Positions 45,746 through 54,337 of a stretch of 64,000 bases of DNA are shown here, one piece after another. The stretch's first letter is position 1. Every line of letters begins with the position of its first letter. The position numbers and the translations under genes were made by a program. The DNA comes from Collimonas humicola (GTDB taxonomy: Bacteria; Pseudomonadota; Gammaproteobacteria; Burkholderiales; Burkholderiaceae_D), in the NCBI RefSeq assembly GCF_018304945.1, contig NZ_JAGQEE010000005.1:248001-312000 (forward strand). The letters run 5' to 3'. The notes beneath the pieces are model-generated. The model did no database searches. It saw only the letters and a list, made by a program, of their open reading frames with translations, and was not told the DNA's origin.

Positions 45746-46027
45746 TTAAAGTTGGCAGATAGAAACCAGCGAGGCGGCGTATTCCAAAGGCCTTTTGTAT
45801 TCCGGCAGGCTGTAATGCGTGACGTCGGCCATTTTTGTCAGCCGGCTTTTGAATGCGATGAGATTCGCCGCCGCGTCGGATCTCTGTAAAAAGAAGAAAT
45901 AGCATGCTTCGCTGATGACGGATTTGATGGATGAATCGACATTTTGTCCGTACAAAGCCAGGACTGCCAATGCTTGAATTTTATGGATGTACTCGTTAAT
46001 CAATTCTTCTTCGATACGCGCGTCCAT
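45746..46027 (-). CDS. conserved small protein, unknown (paralogue of 51982-52299)
   Basis: A 93-aa protein from the ATG at 46027, which has GGGAG just upstream; a frame starting 13 codons earlier is less likely. All-helical look, no signal peptide. It aligns end to end with the protein at 51982-52299. Shared points are ALYGQNV versus TLYGVNV, an LIAFKSRLT versus LRAFKSALT block, and SLPEYKRPLEYAASLVS versus SLPDYKKTIDYALSLVA. I recognise no family. Two copies 6 kb apart suggest a lineage-specific small family. Confidence 0.7.
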   Translation of the reverse strand: MDARIEEELINEYIHKIQALAVLALYGQNVDSSIKSVISEACYFFFLQRSDAAANLIAFKSRLTKMADVTHYSLPEYKRPLEYAASLVSICQL

Positions 46028-46472
46028 AGCGAACTCCCAAAACAAAATTCGTAGAAGAAATGACATGAATTCATCTTAGTAATCGAGATGAAATTTGTCC
46101 ATGGCCCGGATCGGCTTTAGCCAAATTTATAAATACCGTGCGGCAATGGGCTTCGACTATCCAACGGCTTCGCCCGGCCGCGCGCATGTGTCGATGCGGC
46201 GTCGAAATCGGCAATTCAATAGAGTGAATGATGGCCGGATGAGGTGACAATTCTTTGCGGGAATTATTTGAGTGCAGGGTAGTGCTGCGCTTGTCGAAGC
46301 AGTTGCGGGGCCTGATTGCGCTGTGATTCCACCTGCGCTAAAACATGCGCTTCCCGCTCGCTGGGAAGCGTATGATAGATGCCCCCTCTCTTTTTTTGTC
46401 TACTGGAGATGGGGCTCGCAATATGGCATGTATCAAAGAATATTTTTTTCCAATAACAAGGAGAAGACTATC
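46028..46472. other. 445-bp intergenic region upstream of the NHL protein
   Basis: Holds the divergent upstream regions of the 93-aa gene and the NHL-repeat gene. The open frame from 46272 continues into the NHL gene but has no RBS and encodes no signal sequence at its start. I see no further gene or clear promoter. Confidence 0.5.
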
Positions 46473-47594
46473 ATGCTGCATTTCCACCATCCCCCTCATT
46501 CATCGCAATATCATCATCTTGCATTCAAGCTTGCCGTCGGCGTGGTGCTGGTCGGATTGATTTCCGGCATTCCTCGCGTTGCCGCTGCAGATGAAACTGC
46601 GCGTCACTGGCTGATTGCCGATCAATTCAATAATCGTGTCATCGAGGTCGATCCACGTACCCACCAAATTGTCTGGCAGTTCGGTAACGGTGCGGACAAG
46701 CCTGGGCCGCAGAGCATCGTCGGCATCAATGATGCCGAACGCGTCGGCGCTTACACCTTGCTATCCGGGACGGGCATTCCGCCCAGCTCCCCGCCGTTGC
46801 CGGGCTGCTCCGATCCGGTCAATGGCTGCCCTGATAACCGCGTCATCTTGATTGATCGCAGCGGCGTCATCGTTTGGCAATACGGTCAGAACGGTGGCGT
46901 GGCTGGCGCGGGTTTCAATCAGTTGAATACACCGGTGCAAGCGGCGGTGCTGCCGCAGTTCCAGCGCCGCCATGGCCTGCATGTGATCATTGCCGACCAG
47001 GCGAACCAGCGCATCATCGTGGTTGATCGCGCTCATCGGCTGGTATGGCAATACGGCAGCACTGGCGTTGCCGGCAACGGCCCGAATCAATTGAACAACC
47101 CTAACAGCGCAGAGCAACTGGAAAACGGCAATATCCTGATCGCCGATGAAAACAATAACCGGGCCATCGAAGTCACCACCGGTTTGCAGATCGTCAGGCA
47201 ATTCACCGCCGGCGGGACGCTGAGCGGGGTCGCCTTCGCCAGCCGGCTGCCTGACGGCCATACCTTGATTACCGATTCCAACAACAACCGCATCGTCGAA
47301 GTCGATGGCAACGATGCGATCGTGTGGGAGTACCCTACCAACACACTGGCCGGAAGCAACGCCAATCCCTTGCCCACGCGCGCGGTTCGCCTGGAAAATG
47401 GCAACACCTTGATCAGCGATCAATTCAATAATCGCGTCATTGAGGTCACGCCAGCCAAGCAAATCGTGTTGCAGCAGGGAGCGCTCAATGTCGCCGGCAA
47501 CGGCTTTAACCGCTTGAACGGTCCGTACGACGCAAAAGGGATCGGGGATTTCACCGGATTGACGCCGCCAGGCGACATCGATGGCAGCGAGTGA
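46473..47594 (+). CDS. secreted NHL-type beta-propeller protein
   Basis: A 373-aa protein from the ATG at 46473, chosen because AAGGAG sits at 46458-46463 and the next residues form a signal peptide (hydrophobic run about 19-37, cleavage near AAA-DE). The rest is built of repeats of about 50 residues. Each carries IADQFNNRVIEVD-like and IVWQFG-like strands (at least five copies), the pattern of NHL/YVTN-type six-bladed propellers. Such proteins bind ligands or partners at the cell surface or periplasm; some relatives are enzymes. No catalytic residues are evident. It stands alone and is followed by a clear terminator. Confidence 0.85.
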   Translation: MLHFHHPPHSSQYHHLAFKLAVGVVLVGLISGIPRVAAADETARHWLIADQFNNRVIEVDPRTHQIVWQFGNGADKPGPQSIVGINDAERVGAYTLLSGTGIPPSSPPLPGCSDPVNGCPDNRVILIDRSGVIVWQYGQNGGVAGAGFNQLNTPVQAAVLPQFQRRHGLHVIIADQANQRIIVVDRAHRLVWQYGSTGVAGNGPNQLNNPNSAEQLENGNILIADENNNRAIEVTTGLQIVRQFTAGGTLSGVAFASRLPDGHTLITDSNNNRIVEVDGNDAIVWEYPTNTLAGSNANPLPTRAVRLENGNTLISDQFNNRVIEVTPAKQIVLQQGALNVAGNGFNRLNGPYDAKGIGDFTGLTPPGDIDGSE

Positions 47595-47617
47595 CAGCCG
47601 TTTTGCATAAATTTCCA

Positions 47618-47651
47618 GAGGATGCTGCCGTTCGGCATCCTCTTTTCTTTT
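47618..47651 (+). terminator. rho-independent terminator after the NHL gene
   Basis: Stem 47618-47625 (GAGGATGC) pairs exactly with 47635-47642, loop nine bases, followed by TTTTCTTTT to 47651. It lies 24 bp after the stop codon. Confidence 0.85.
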
Positions 47652-47689
47652 GTCACGAGACTCACTATCGGCCAGGTCTTTACCAGGCT

Positions 47690-48130
47690 TTAGCGCGACG
47701 GGTCGGGTGTTGATTTCTGATGCGCTATTACGCCATTCTGGTGATTTGCAAGGGTCGCGCTATTTTCTTGCCGGATGTCGATCCGGTCTTGCGAACGGAA
47801 CTCCCTCCTCCTGTTCAGGAAGTCGCAACGATCATTGATTTGCGCCAGCATCAGATGCAGTTCTTGATCATGAGTTGAGCGTCGCGCCAAAAGGTGCCAG
47901 AGTGCGTTTTCGTTCCATCGATAAAACCGCGTATAAATGCTTTTCGGCTTTCCGAAATGGGGCGGAATATCGGCCCAGGCTTTTCTATTCAGGATTACCC
48001 ACAATACGGCTTCAACAAACGCACGGTAATCATGTTGAGTTAAATCCAGCCTGGTCGCTCGCGACAGGATGTCCGCAACTTTATTCCATTGATCGTCGCT
48101 GAGTGTTCCGGTGTATTTGATCGGTTTCAT
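47690..48130 (-). CDS. lone IS5-type transposase N-terminal domain protein
   Basis: A 146-aa protein. Residues 8-85 match the N-terminal domain (DUF4096) of IS5-family transposases: LSDDQWNKVADIL, EAVLWVILNRKAWADIPPHFGK, SIYTRFYRWNENALWHLL. The DDE catalytic region that should follow is missing. The last about 55 residues are unrelated polar sequence ending STPDPSR. No terminal inverted repeats or target duplication are evident. It may be a truncated remnant, orfA of a two-frame element, or a domesticated DNA-binding protein. It has its own AGGGA upstream of the ATG. Confidence 0.65.
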   Translation of the reverse strand: MKPIKYTGTLSDDQWNKVADILSRATRLDLTQHDYRAFVEAVLWVILNRKAWADIPPHFGKPKSIYTRFYRWNENALWHLLARRSTHDQELHLMLAQINDRCDFLNRRREFRSQDRIDIRQENSATLANHQNGVIAHQKSTPDPSR

Positions 48131-48252
48131 TGTATCCCTGGAGGTGAGAATTCTTTAATTGACTGAATTTCTTCGCACATCATCATCTGACAAATACGTG
48201 AATATCTCGAATGTCAAAACCGTGGCGCATTTAGCGCCGGGAAGATCGCACT

Positions 48253-48579
48253 TCACAATGTTTTGTAGACTTGCTGCCTGGACCAATTGCTTGCGTCGCC
48301 ATCAGAGTCGACTCCCCGTACTTGAATGTAGTAGACCGTTTTAGGAGTGAGCGAGGCGATTACGTGTCGATAAGGAGGAAAACTATTCGCACCGGCCAGT
48401 GCATCGGTCGGCACCTGCGGGCCGCTGGGATCGCCCTTTCTAACCATGAATTGATAAGCAGTGATCGTTCGATCCATGACGGGAGCTGACCACGCCAGGG
48501 TGATGGAGTTATGGCTGACATCAACCGTCCTCACAATAGGTGTCCTGGAAAATTTCATATCCCAATATTCTGCTGTCAT
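48253..48579 (-). CDS. single fibronectin type III domain protein
   Basis: A 108-aa protein that is almost entirely one FN3 domain (about 15-108): SITLAWSAP on strand B, AYQFMVRKGD on C, and TVYYIQVRGVDSDGDASNWS on F-G. The start shows no signal peptide or membrane anchor. FN3 domains usually occur as repeats in large extracellular enzymes and adhesins, so a lone one is unusual. It could be a remnant of a larger gene or a small binding protein. RBS is weak. Confidence 0.65.
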   Translation of the reverse strand: MTAEYWDMKFSRTPIVRTVDVSHNSITLAWSAPVMDRTITAYQFMVRKGDPSGPQVPTDALAGANSFPPYRHVIASLTPKTVYYIQVRGVDSDGDASNWSRQQVYKTL

Positions 48580-48973
48580 GATTTTTCTGTTTCAAAAGTA
48601 GATAGGAGAACGCGAGGTCAATGAGACGGGATTTACGGTTATTTTTCAACTGGCAAACGTTACAGTCCTGGCCGTGTTTTTATCAAATTCAATCGATAGC
48701 TGATGTGGGAAAGTCCCGCAGCGGGTAACGATATTACTGATAAGGATGAAGCCCGATGGGGGCAGTTTTGCAGCGCCGCAGCGGGGGGGAGGGGGCGCCA
48801 GGAACCTGGCGTTCAGGTATGGGCTTATTGTTGGCGGGGTGGGAAACCGCCGGCAGGCAGTCCAGCTTTACCTGGCCCCGCAAGGGGGGGGAAGCCTCAA
48901 GGAATTTCTCGCTTTCGAGTATGCCCATACGCGCCAGCGTTGACCTGCGCCGCAGCCTGCCGCTGCGCAGGGC
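48580..48973. other. G-tract and hairpin-rich intergenic region
   Basis: About 390 bp without a credible gene. It contains runs of seven or more G near 48783 and 48887, a short hairpin at 48796-48811 (CGCCAGG/CCTGGCG), and a GC-rich hairpin at 48944-48971 that closes directly after the deacetylase gene and may end its transcript. Frames here are low-complexity and overlap on both strands. Confidence 0.5.
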
Positions 48974-49924
48974 CTAATCCCACAGCCAGTTCCAGAACCC
49001 GGGCAGGCGCACGACTTGCGCACTGTCGCGCACGCTTCTTGCCAGGGCCGCGCGTTCCAGTTCGGCCTTGTCGTCGTAAAACGGCTTGCTTGCAGTCGGC
49101 AGCTGGACCGCGCTTGCGCAATCCATCAGTATTTGCAGGTATTCCGCCATGTGATCGGCGGTGTAGCTATTTACATCATGAAAACTCACCACCACCGGGA
49201 TGCTGCCATCGACCGCCGGCAACTCGCCTGCCGCAATCCGCTCGCGCACGTCAGTCAACAGATGCAACATGTTGGAGCGCCTTCTCAGGCTGGCCTTGAT
49301 GCCATATATCTTGCCGTCGTTCGCGCTCAGATCCGTCAGCAAAACGTGCATGCCTTGCTGCTGGTAAGCGGCAAAAGTACGCTTGTCGTAGTTCCAGAAC
49401 GGCGGGCGGACCAGTTTCGGCGGACTGCCCTGGATCGAGGTAATGTCCGCGATGCCATCGCTTAGCGATTGCGCGAATTTTTCGGGACTGAGGAAGCGAT
49501 GGTTTGCGTGATGCGGCGTGGCGGTATGAAAGCCCAGCAAATGCCCTTCATCGGTTTCCTGCCGTATGATGTCGCGCCCAAAGTCCGTCTCGCCAGCGCC
49601 AGACGATCGGGTTTGCACAAAAAAGAGGGCTTTGATGCCGGGTTGCAGCGGATTGTGCGCGAGCGTGTTCAGTATGGACAGTGTCGGATTGTCAGTCCTT
49701 GGCCTGGCCGGGCCGTCATCGAAAGTCAGCAGGAAGCGGATTGGCGCTTGAGATTTCAAGCGCTCGGCGGTTTGAGGCGACATGGGAACCGGTTCGATAG
49801 CGCAGCCGGCGGCGCCGATCGCCACGAAAATCACGATCAGGTTGAAAATGATCTTTTTGACATGTCGCGATGAGATGGAAAGTACCTTGCGTAATGGCAC
49901 TGGTGGAACGGGAAGCGAAGACAT
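48974..49924 (-). CDS. polysaccharide deacetylase-family lipoprotein
   Basis: A 316-aa protein from the ATG at 49924; an upstream frame reaches 50020 but adds an uncharged, Cys-rich leader. After a basic N-terminus a hydrophobic run ends in AIGAAGC, a lipobox, so it is probably a lipoprotein. NodB-homology motifs follow: LLTFDDGPA (motif 1, catalytic Asp and metal Asp), GFHTATPHHANH (metal His motif) and RPPFWNYD (motif 3). VVVSFHDVN near the C-terminus fits motif 5. The enzyme should remove N-acetyl or O-acetyl groups from a cell-envelope polysaccharide in the periplasm. The RBS is poor, so the start is uncertain. Confidence 0.85.
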   Translation of the reverse strand: MSSLPVPPVPLRKVLSISSRHVKKIIFNLIVIFVAIGAAGCAIEPVPMSPQTAERLKSQAPIRFLLTFDDGPARPRTDNPTLSILNTLAHNPLQPGIKALFFVQTRSSGAGETDFGRDIIRQETDEGHLLGFHTATPHHANHRFLSPEKFAQSLSDGIADITSIQGSPPKLVRPPFWNYDKRTFAAYQQQGMHVLLTDLSANDGKIYGIKASLRRRSNMLHLLTDVRERIAAGELPAVDGSIPVVVSFHDVNSYTADHMAEYLQILMDCASAVQLPTASKPFYDDKAELERAALARSVRDSAQVVRLPGFWNWLWD

Positions 49925-50084
49925 ACGGTGACAGACAGTAGGGCAGTGATGGACTTGGGAGGGCATGCAGCGCAAATGATACGCCCTTGGCCTGCGCTGT
50001 TCGCCGGCTGTTACAAACAACTACAGTTACGGCGACCGCATAGAGGCGCCTTCAATGCCGATTTCAAGCGATTTTCAGATTTGC

Positions 50085-51347
50085 TTACGCGCCGCGCCGT
50101 TTCACCGCAATTCCGCCTGTGCCTGCTACCTCATGCGCGTTGCCATGCCCGAAAAACCGTAATATCGGCACAGTCATTGCCGTAGTTGTCAGCGCCATGA
50201 TAAAAAGCATCGTGTATACGGAAGGCGGCAGAATCCCTAGTTTCAAACCAATCGTCAGGACGATAAGCTCCATCAGTCCGCGCGTATTCATCAATGCGCC
50301 GATCACGCTGGCGTCGCTATGTCCGACGCCCGATATGCGCGCTCCCAGATAACTGCCGCCGAACTTGCCGGCAATGCCGCCGATAAGGAACAAGCCAAAC
50401 CACAGCCAGAAATTTGGCAAAGAGACACTTCCCGTGGCGGCCTGGATGCCTGCAAGCGCGAAAAATACCGGCATCAGAATCAACGCTACAAATCCCTCTA
50501 CCTTGGCGCGCCATTCAATTTCCAGCCCGGGCAGGTCGCGCAGCACCAACCCAGCCATCAGGGCGCCGAATGCGCTGTGGAAGCCGATTTCAGCCGTGAT
50601 CCAGGAGGATAGCAATACGTAGCAGATCACGGCGGGCAACACGCGCGATGTAACGCCGGACGACGGCTGGCGGGCAATTATCCTGGCCCATAGCGGCCGC
50701 GCCATCAGCATGGAGACTGCGGCAAAAATCAGCAGGAGCGTCACATTGCGGGCTATGTGCTGCCATGTAAAGGCGCCGGTCGAGAGCGCCGTGATCACTG
50801 CCAGCAGCAGCCAGCCGAGCAGATCCGTCAAGGATGCTGCCGTTAATGCAACTGTCGCCGTGAACCTGCCCTCCATCTGCAAATCCATCACGATGCGCGC
50901 CATCACCGGCATGGCGGAAATGGACAATGCAAGGCCGCAAAACAGCACATAGCCGAGAACCGGGACCTCCGGTGCGAGCGCCGTTCTGGATACGACAGCA
51001 ATCGCGCAGCCGATTGCGAACGGGAAGACGATTCCCGATAGCGCCACCACAACCGGTATGCGCATCGGTACGCGTCCCTGGAGACTTTTCAGGTCCAGGT
51101 GCAGCCCAAGCTGGAACATCAGAAAAACCAGGCCGAGTTCGCCGAATTGCGACATCGCCGGCATGACCGCATTGGAGAACACGATGTTATAAAAATCCGT
51201 ATTGATCGCCCCCAGGACCGCCGGCCCGAGCATCAGGCCTGCAGCGATTTCCCCAACCACCCGGCTTTGTCCCAGTCGTTTGGCCAGGGCGCCGCACAGC
51301 ACTGTGGCAAGAATGATGATGCAAAGTTGAATCGGCCACATTGCCAT
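50085..51347 (-). CDS. CPA2-family cation:proton antiporter
   Basis: A 420-aa inner-membrane protein with about twelve hydrophobic segments. VVGEIAAGLMLGPAVLG near the start, LGLVFLMFQLGLHLDL, and the late GALMNTRGLMELIVLTIGL are characteristic of Na+/H+ exchanger-domain proteins (KefB/NapA-like). No cytosolic TrkA-N domain is attached; the C-terminus is short and basic. AGGA lies upstream of the ATG. It would exchange Na+ or K+ for protons, but the ion cannot be told from the sequence. It shares orientation with the deacetylase gene 160 bp away; a shared transcript is possible but unproven. Confidence 0.9.
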   Translation of the reverse strand: MAMWPIQLCIIILATVLCGALAKRLGQSRVVGEIAAGLMLGPAVLGAINTDFYNIVFSNAVMPAMSQFGELGLVFLMFQLGLHLDLKSLQGRVPMRIPVVVALSGIVFPFAIGCAIAVVSRTALAPEVPVLGYVLFCGLALSISAMPVMARIVMDLQMEGRFTATVALTAASLTDLLGWLLLAVITALSTGAFTWQHIARNVTLLLIFAAVSMLMARPLWARIIARQPSSGVTSRVLPAVICYVLLSSWITAEIGFHSAFGALMAGLVLRDLPGLEIEWRAKVEGFVALILMPVFFALAGIQAATGSVSLPNFWLWFGLFLIGGIAGKFGGSYLGARISGVGHSDASVIGALMNTRGLMELIVLTIGLKLGILPPSVYTMLFIMALTTTAMTVPILRFFGHGNAHEVAGTGGIAVKRRGA

Positions 51348-51720
51348 GTTGAGTCCTGAAGATGGATTTGCTGAGGCGCCATGTCTGACGCATGCAGAAG
51401 CGTTCGAAACGAAAGAGACGCATTCAATGCTGATATCGAATGCGTTGCGGATTTTACACTGCTACGCCCCGCTGACGACCAGCAAGCGGGCGTCGTGTAG
51501 ATTTTTATATCGTCTTCGAAGGCCGTGCTCCGTGCCGGCGCAAAACGCGGGCGGGGCCCGGATCATGGATATCGCCACATCCGCGCATCATGATGTCTGC
51601 TTGACGCCAACCAGCGTGATCTGGCCAGGTCTTTTGGGGTTCGTTTAACGCCGATATCGCCTTGGCGAGTCGGAAAGCTGATCCGGCTGCATGGCGCAGT
51701 AGGGCTGCAGGAAGCTGCTC
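51348..51720. other. 373-bp intergenic region
   Basis: No supported gene. A plus-strand frame (51346-51648) has no homology look and starts on the antiporter's start codon. Nothing structured stands out. Confidence 0.5.
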
Positions 51721-51939
51721 TCAGTTTTGCCGGCTGTATATTTCCAGCCACGCAAGGCTAAGCAGCAGTAAGAGCAAGACCGAAAAATGCGACAGCATGG
51801 GATGCGACACGCACCACTTGAAAAAAGCGGGCGATATGGTAAAGATCGCTGGTGCGAATATGAAAAGAAATAAGCCCACCGAGATAGCGATGGTAAGCAA
51901 TGTTTGCACTTTTCTCATGACGTCATGCCTGTGATTCAT
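51721..51939 (-). CDS. small two-span membrane protein
   Basis: A 72-aa protein with a basic start (MNHRHDVMRKVQ) and two hydrophobic segments, about 13-36 and 46-66, ending YSRQN. GAGG lies 13 bases upstream of the first ATG, so the internal ATG (residue 8) is also possible. I recognise no family. It is followed, in transcription order, by nothing close and preceded by the 105-aa orphan. Confidence 0.5.
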   Translation of the reverse strand: MNHRHDVMRKVQTLLTIAISVGLFLFIFAPAIFTISPAFFKWCVSHPMLSHFSVLLLLLLSLAWLEIYSRQN

Positions 51940-51981
51940 CTTGGATTGTTACCTCGTTCAGCTTTCCGGAGCAGTCTCATG

Positions 51982-52299
51982 TCATATATGTAGTTGACTG
52001 GAATTCACGCGGAAATAAATCGAACTGGTCGCAACCAGAGAGAGCGCATAGTCAATGGTCTTCTTATAATCGGGCAAACTCTGGTGTGTGCGGTTGACTA
52101 CGGCTGTCAGAGCACTTTTGAAAGCCCTCAAATTGGCGTGGAAGTTTCCTTCCTTGATCAAAACCAGATAGTCGCGAACGTCGTTGATCACCATTCTTAC
52201 GTCGCATCGAACATTCACCCCGTATAAGGTCAGCGTTGCAAGTTTTAAAATCTTGTCGACGCTCTCATTGAGAAATTTATCTTCAATAAAGGTTTCCAT
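51982..52299 (-). CDS. conserved small protein, unknown (paralogue of 45746-46027)
   Basis: A 105-aa, mostly helical protein without signal peptide. The middle and C-terminal parts align with the 93-aa protein at 45746-46027 (LTLYGVNV, LRAFKSALT, SLPDYKKTIDYALSLVA). It carries about ten extra residues at the C-terminus (YFRVNSSQLHI). The two copies are too different for a recent duplication. Function unknown. RBS weak (GAGACG). Confidence 0.7.
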   Translation of the reverse strand: METFIEDKFLNESVDKILKLATLTLYGVNVRCDVRMVINDVRDYLVLIKEGNFHANLRAFKSALTAVVNRTHQSLPDYKKTIDYALSLVATSSIYFRVNSSQLHI

Positions 52300-52617
52300 T
52301 TATGCGTCTCGCAAATAGGGTCGTGAATGACAATAAAAGGCATCCTACTGATCCGCGGACCCTTAGTCCATCGGACTCGGCGTCGTTTAACAATTGTTAA
52401 TAAATAATAACGAGAATGTGAAATAACCCGTGTTTTTTGACACACAAATAGTTCACCCGAGCATCTGGAAACTATCACGCGACCGCAGGAAAAGGTATTG
52501 GCGAACAGCCTGGATATTTTTTGCTTCATGCTTCTTCGATATGGGCGCGCAGATTAATAAGGTCGATAAAAAAGCCGGAGTATCGCTACCCCGGCCTTCT
52601 GTCACCTGGTTTTAACG
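52300..52617. other. 318-bp intergenic region
   Basis: AT-richer than its neighbours. Contains the terminator of the 145-aa gene (52568-52595) and the upstream region of the 105-aa gene. No gene is supported. Confidence 0.6.
52568..52595 (-). terminator. rho-independent terminator of the 145-aa gene
   Basis: On the minus strand a nine-pair stem (arms 52587-52595 and 52574-52582, one G-T pair) with a four-base loop is followed by six T (52573-52568). It lies 22 bp past the stop of the 52618-53055 gene. Confidence 0.85.
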
Positions 52618-53055
52618 CTACCGGTCCAGACTTGATTCGTAATCCAGTGTTGCGTCATTTGAAGATTTGAGCGCTTCAAATCTGGCGTTCACAATGACAT
52701 CCATCAGCTGCTCAATGATGTCGCCGAGAGTTGTATCCTGCTGTCTTGCCAGCCGCCTTAGTTTTTTGTGATGCTTTTCGCTGATGGCGGCAATGATCCG
52801 CACATCGCCCGCCAGTACAAGTTCATCTCTTGCAAAGCATAACCAGTAGACAGCGACACAAGCGAGAGTACCAAGCACGAAAATCTGAAACTCCGCTGAC
52901 CGCTTCCAGGTGTCGCGCCACAGCTCAGCGCCGGCCACCAGGCTTGCCAGAAGCACACCAAACCAGACGACCGCGATTAATCGCAGGATGTTTCTTGCTC
53001 TCCCAATATCGTCATACAAGAAACGCCTTCGGATGAGTTGCCGGAATTCTTTCAT
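52618..53055 (-). CDS. two-span membrane protein with helical cytosolic tail
   Basis: A 145-aa protein with a strong GGGGGA RBS. Two hydrophobic segments (about 22-42 and 56-73) are followed by a charged helical tail (KHHKKLRRLARQQDTTLGDI, then EQLMDVIVNARFEAL) that resembles a ribbon-helix-helix or short dimerisation region. I recognise no family. It has its own terminator, so it is expressed alone. Confidence 0.65.
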   Translation of the reverse strand: MKEFRQLIRRRFLYDDIGRARNILRLIAVVWFGVLLASLVAGAELWRDTWKRSAEFQIFVLGTLACVAVYWLCFARDELVLAGDVRIIAAISEKHHKKLRRLARQQDTTLGDIIEQLMDVIVNARFEALKSSNDATLDYESSLDR

Positions 53056-53234
53056 GTCATTCCCCCTTTAGCAGATCAAGCGACCATGGCGTCGAAAGAA
53101 CGATTCAAGCGGATTTCAAAAGAATTGTCTAACGTGCGCCGCTTCCCCTGAGTGATAAACCTAGTACATTTCGATATGAAAACAATGTTGTATTTTCCAT
53201 TGTCGCATCCATCATCCCGGCCGCAGCGGCTGCG

Positions 53235-54044
53235 CTATTGTTCGCTGCGCGCCTCCGCAAGTGCAATCGTCAAGTGCTGCACTTTCTTTTTCAGCTGGTT
53301 GCGTTCTTCGGTGAGTGCAACGACCAACAGCATCAAACGATGAATTTCGATTTGTTCAGGCGTGGCGTCGCTCGGCGGTTCCTCCTGTTCAGGCTTGGGC
53401 GGCAGCCGGGCTTCGCGCACCTGCCTGGCTGCTTGGCGCAGTTCCTTCTTGCCTCCTGCCACCGCCGCGATCTGCCGTTCGCTAGGCAAAGACGCCACGG
53501 CCGCCGCGGCGTTAATGGAAATGATGCCCGACTTTACAGCGCCGACCAGCTCCGGCGCGGCAGTCTTCTGGATTTTCTCGATTTGCCCCAGGGTCGCGCT
53601 GCTTACCCGCGCAGCGCGCGCGACGGTTTCCCTGGTCCATGGCGGATCGCCGCCGGACTGGGCGGGGGAAGCCGTCCCGGCTGGCTCTGTGGAAGCCTGC
53701 CGGGTTTGCGCTTGCGCCAGCCGCGCCGCGACGATTTCTTTCTTGCGCAAGGCAAGCACGCCGCGCTGGAAATCCGATACGCTGCGCCGCCCGAGGTGGT
53801 TGTCGATCATCCACAGGTGTACATCGTCGATGGACTGGAAGGTATCGTTCTGAAGGGTATTGAAAGGGATGCCGTGCTTCTGGCAGATGCCGTAGCGGTT
53901 ATGTCCGTCCACCAGGAGATCGTCCCACAATACCAGCGCGTCGCGACACCCTTCGGCCAGCAGGCTGCGCTCCAGCGCAGCGAATTCGTCTTCGGTCAGC
54001 GGATCGATATAGGCACGGAGCTGTTCGTCAATAGTGATGGTCAT
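53235..54044 (-). CDS. orphan ParB-like protein
   Basis: A 269-aa protein. N-terminal ParB-like domain (1-110): IDPLTEDEFAALERSLLAEG, then CRDALVLWDDLLVDGHNRYG in place of the usual GERRxRA box. A helix-turn-helix region follows (about 135-200; TRETVARAARVSSATLGQIE). A proline-rich linker and a C-terminal coiled coil (EERNQLKKKVQHLTIALAEA) end it. No parA partner or parS-like cluster is visible. Such orphans occur on plasmids, ICEs and prophages and may regulate transcription. It is transcribed away from the YXWGXW gene. Confidence 0.8.
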   Translation of the reverse strand: MTITIDEQLRAYIDPLTEDEFAALERSLLAEGCRDALVLWDDLLVDGHNRYGICQKHGIPFNTLQNDTFQSIDDVHLWMIDNHLGRRSVSDFQRGVLALRKKEIVAARLAQAQTRQASTEPAGTASPAQSGGDPPWTRETVARAARVSSATLGQIEKIQKTAAPELVGAVKSGIISINAAAAVASLPSERQIAAVAGGKKELRQAARQVREARLPPKPEQEEPPSDATPEQIEIHRLMLLVVALTEERNQLKKKVQHLTIALAEARSEQ

Positions 54045-54337
54045 GGTTCATGAAAAATCAGGCATAGGGCTGCTAGTGTACGTTGTGCTGCCGCTCTTGC
54101 AGTGCACGGCGACCCGGTATTTTAATAAAAGAACGGAATTGACGATTGGCCGCCCGATCGTGCATGCAGATGCAGCGGGGCGCTGAACTGGCGCCAGTGC
54201 GAGCTCACGAATTCGTTAATTAACAATTTTTAACGGATGTAATAGGGCGGTCTTAAATGTGATTTATTGCATCATTGATGGTTTCCGAAAAAATTAGCGA
54301 TATAGTTCGTCATACTAAACAACTGTGTGAGACAAAT

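Noticed and set aside
48703-49299. 198-codon plus-strand frame across the G-tract region and deacetylase end
   Set aside because: Low-complexity, Cys/Pro/Arg-rich, no RBS, overlaps a clear gene on the other strand.
51346-51648. 100-codon plus-strand frame upstream of the antiporter
   Set aside because: Starts on the antiporter start codon, no RBS and no family resemblance.
53238-54053. 271-codon plus-strand frame opposite the ParB-like gene
   Set aside because: Mirror of the ParB-like gene; the minus-strand protein has a ParB domain, HTH and coiled coil while this one has no recognisable features.
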